Below are positions 6,723-7,078 of a stretch of 7,078 nt of DNA, one piece after another; within the stretch, counting starts at the first letter, position 1; each line of letters starts with the position of its first letter. The stretch is from Deltaproteobacteria bacterium (GTDB taxonomy: Bacteria > Desulfobacterota > Desulfovibrionia > Desulfovibrionales > Desulfovibrionaceae), in assembly GCA_020861205.1 (NCBI GenBank), contig JAJBSY010000054.1, positions 450 to 7,527 on the forward strand. Reading direction: 5' to 3'. The translations under genes and the position numbers were made by a program. Below the pieces are notes generated by a model. The model made no database searches, was not told the origin of the DNA, and saw nothing but the letters and a program-made list of their open reading frames with translations.

Positions 6723-7078
6723 AGGACTTCCTTTTTGCGGGCTTTGAAGGCGGGGGATATCTGCATACAGACCATGCATCCGGCGCAGAGGGCTTCGTCG
6801 ACGGTTACCTCGCCGCCTTGGCGGGAAAATGCCGGACAGGCAAGCGTTTCCGCCACCTTTTGGGCGCCTTCGCCCTGAACCGCGACGTAGGCGGTCTGGT
6901 TGCGCTTCCTTTTCAGGGTCCTGCGGGCGAAAAGCACGCAGGGCTCTTCCGCGATGATGACCCGCACGCCCGTCTTGCCCTTGGCGTCCTCGAGAGCCGC
7001 CAACGTCGCCTTGACGTTGTAAGGCCTGACTTTTTGCACCTGTTCCACGCCGATGCCGCGCACGATGGATTCGATATC
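6719..7078 (-). CDS. iorA: Indolepyruvate:ferredoxin oxidoreductase alpha subunit, C-terminal part, cut by the right edge
   Basis: Only the last 119 residues of a normally about 600-residue subunit are visible; the frame is open to the right edge, so the GTG at 7063 is not a start. In the family the missing part binds thiamine pyrophosphate and carries catalysis. The visible part has the end of the thiamine-domain fold (GVEQVQKVRPYNVKATLAAL, then VRVIIAEEPCVLFARR), followed by the ferredoxin-like domain. That domain normally has two CxxCxxC...CP motifs. Here the first CxxCxxC is absent and only its closing Cys (ACPAF, codon 6836-6838) remains. The second motif keeps CAGCMVC (6767-6787) but has Ser where the final Cys is expected (QISPAF, codon 6755-6757). 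One complete [4Fe-4S] site therefore seems kept and the other lost. The stop overlaps the iorB start. Assignment rests on the partner gene and these motifs. Confidence 0.85.
   Translation of the reverse strand, partial: DIESIVRGIGVEQVQKVRPYNVKATLAALEDAKGKTGVRVIIAEEPCVLFARRTLKRKRNQTAYVAVQGEGAQKVAETLACPAFSRQGGEVTVDEALCAGCMVCMQISPAFKARKKEVL
6727..6733 (-). promoter_or_regulatory. Shine-Dalgarno site of iorB
   Basis: AAGGAAG on the minus strand lies within the last codons of iorA, 4 nt before the iorB ATG at 6722. It supports this start over the upstream in-frame ATG at 6779. Confidence 0.6.

Overview
The window is a high-GC stretch from a Gram-negative, probably anaerobic bacterium. A tripartite efflux pump with an outer-membrane lipoprotein implies two membranes, and indolepyruvate:ferredoxin oxidoreductase (IorAB) is typical of anaerobes and archaea. 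Together with the base composition and terminator style, this fits a Desulfovibrio-like sulfate reducer or relative; that placement is an inference, since no marker gene is present.

Layout: two gene groups converge on a symmetric bidirectional terminator near 3356-3385. On the plus strand, nt 1-1898 carry the C-terminal about 60% of an AcrB/MexB-type RND pump, cut by the left edge. One base later comes its outer-membrane channel, an OprM/NodT-type lipoprotein (1900-3336). The membrane-fusion partner should lie off the left edge. The three would form a trans-envelope drug or solvent exporter.

On the minus strand, read from the right edge inward, are the C-terminus of iorA (cut by the edge), iorB (ATGA overlap with iorA), a 116-nt gap, lemA, and 3 nt later a 628-residue M48-family membrane metallopeptidase. 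IorAB oxidatively decarboxylates aryl-pyruvates to aryl-acetyl-CoA with ferredoxin as acceptor. LemA plus an M48 peptidase is a recurrent pair thought to act at the inner membrane.

No complete novel system is visible; the families are known. The points most worth a second look are: (1) the IorA C-terminal ferredoxin domain appears to have lost exactly the four ligands of one [4Fe-4S] cluster while keeping all four of the other; (2) the RND pump carries an extra hydrophobic segment of at least about 60 residues just before the conserved cytoplasmic helix in the middle of the protein; (3) the iorB-lemA gap holds a perfect 8-bp GC hairpin touching the lemA Shine-Dalgarno and a canonical four-tract G-quadruplex motif. 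I saw no tRNA, rRNA, CRISPR, insertion sequence or attachment site.
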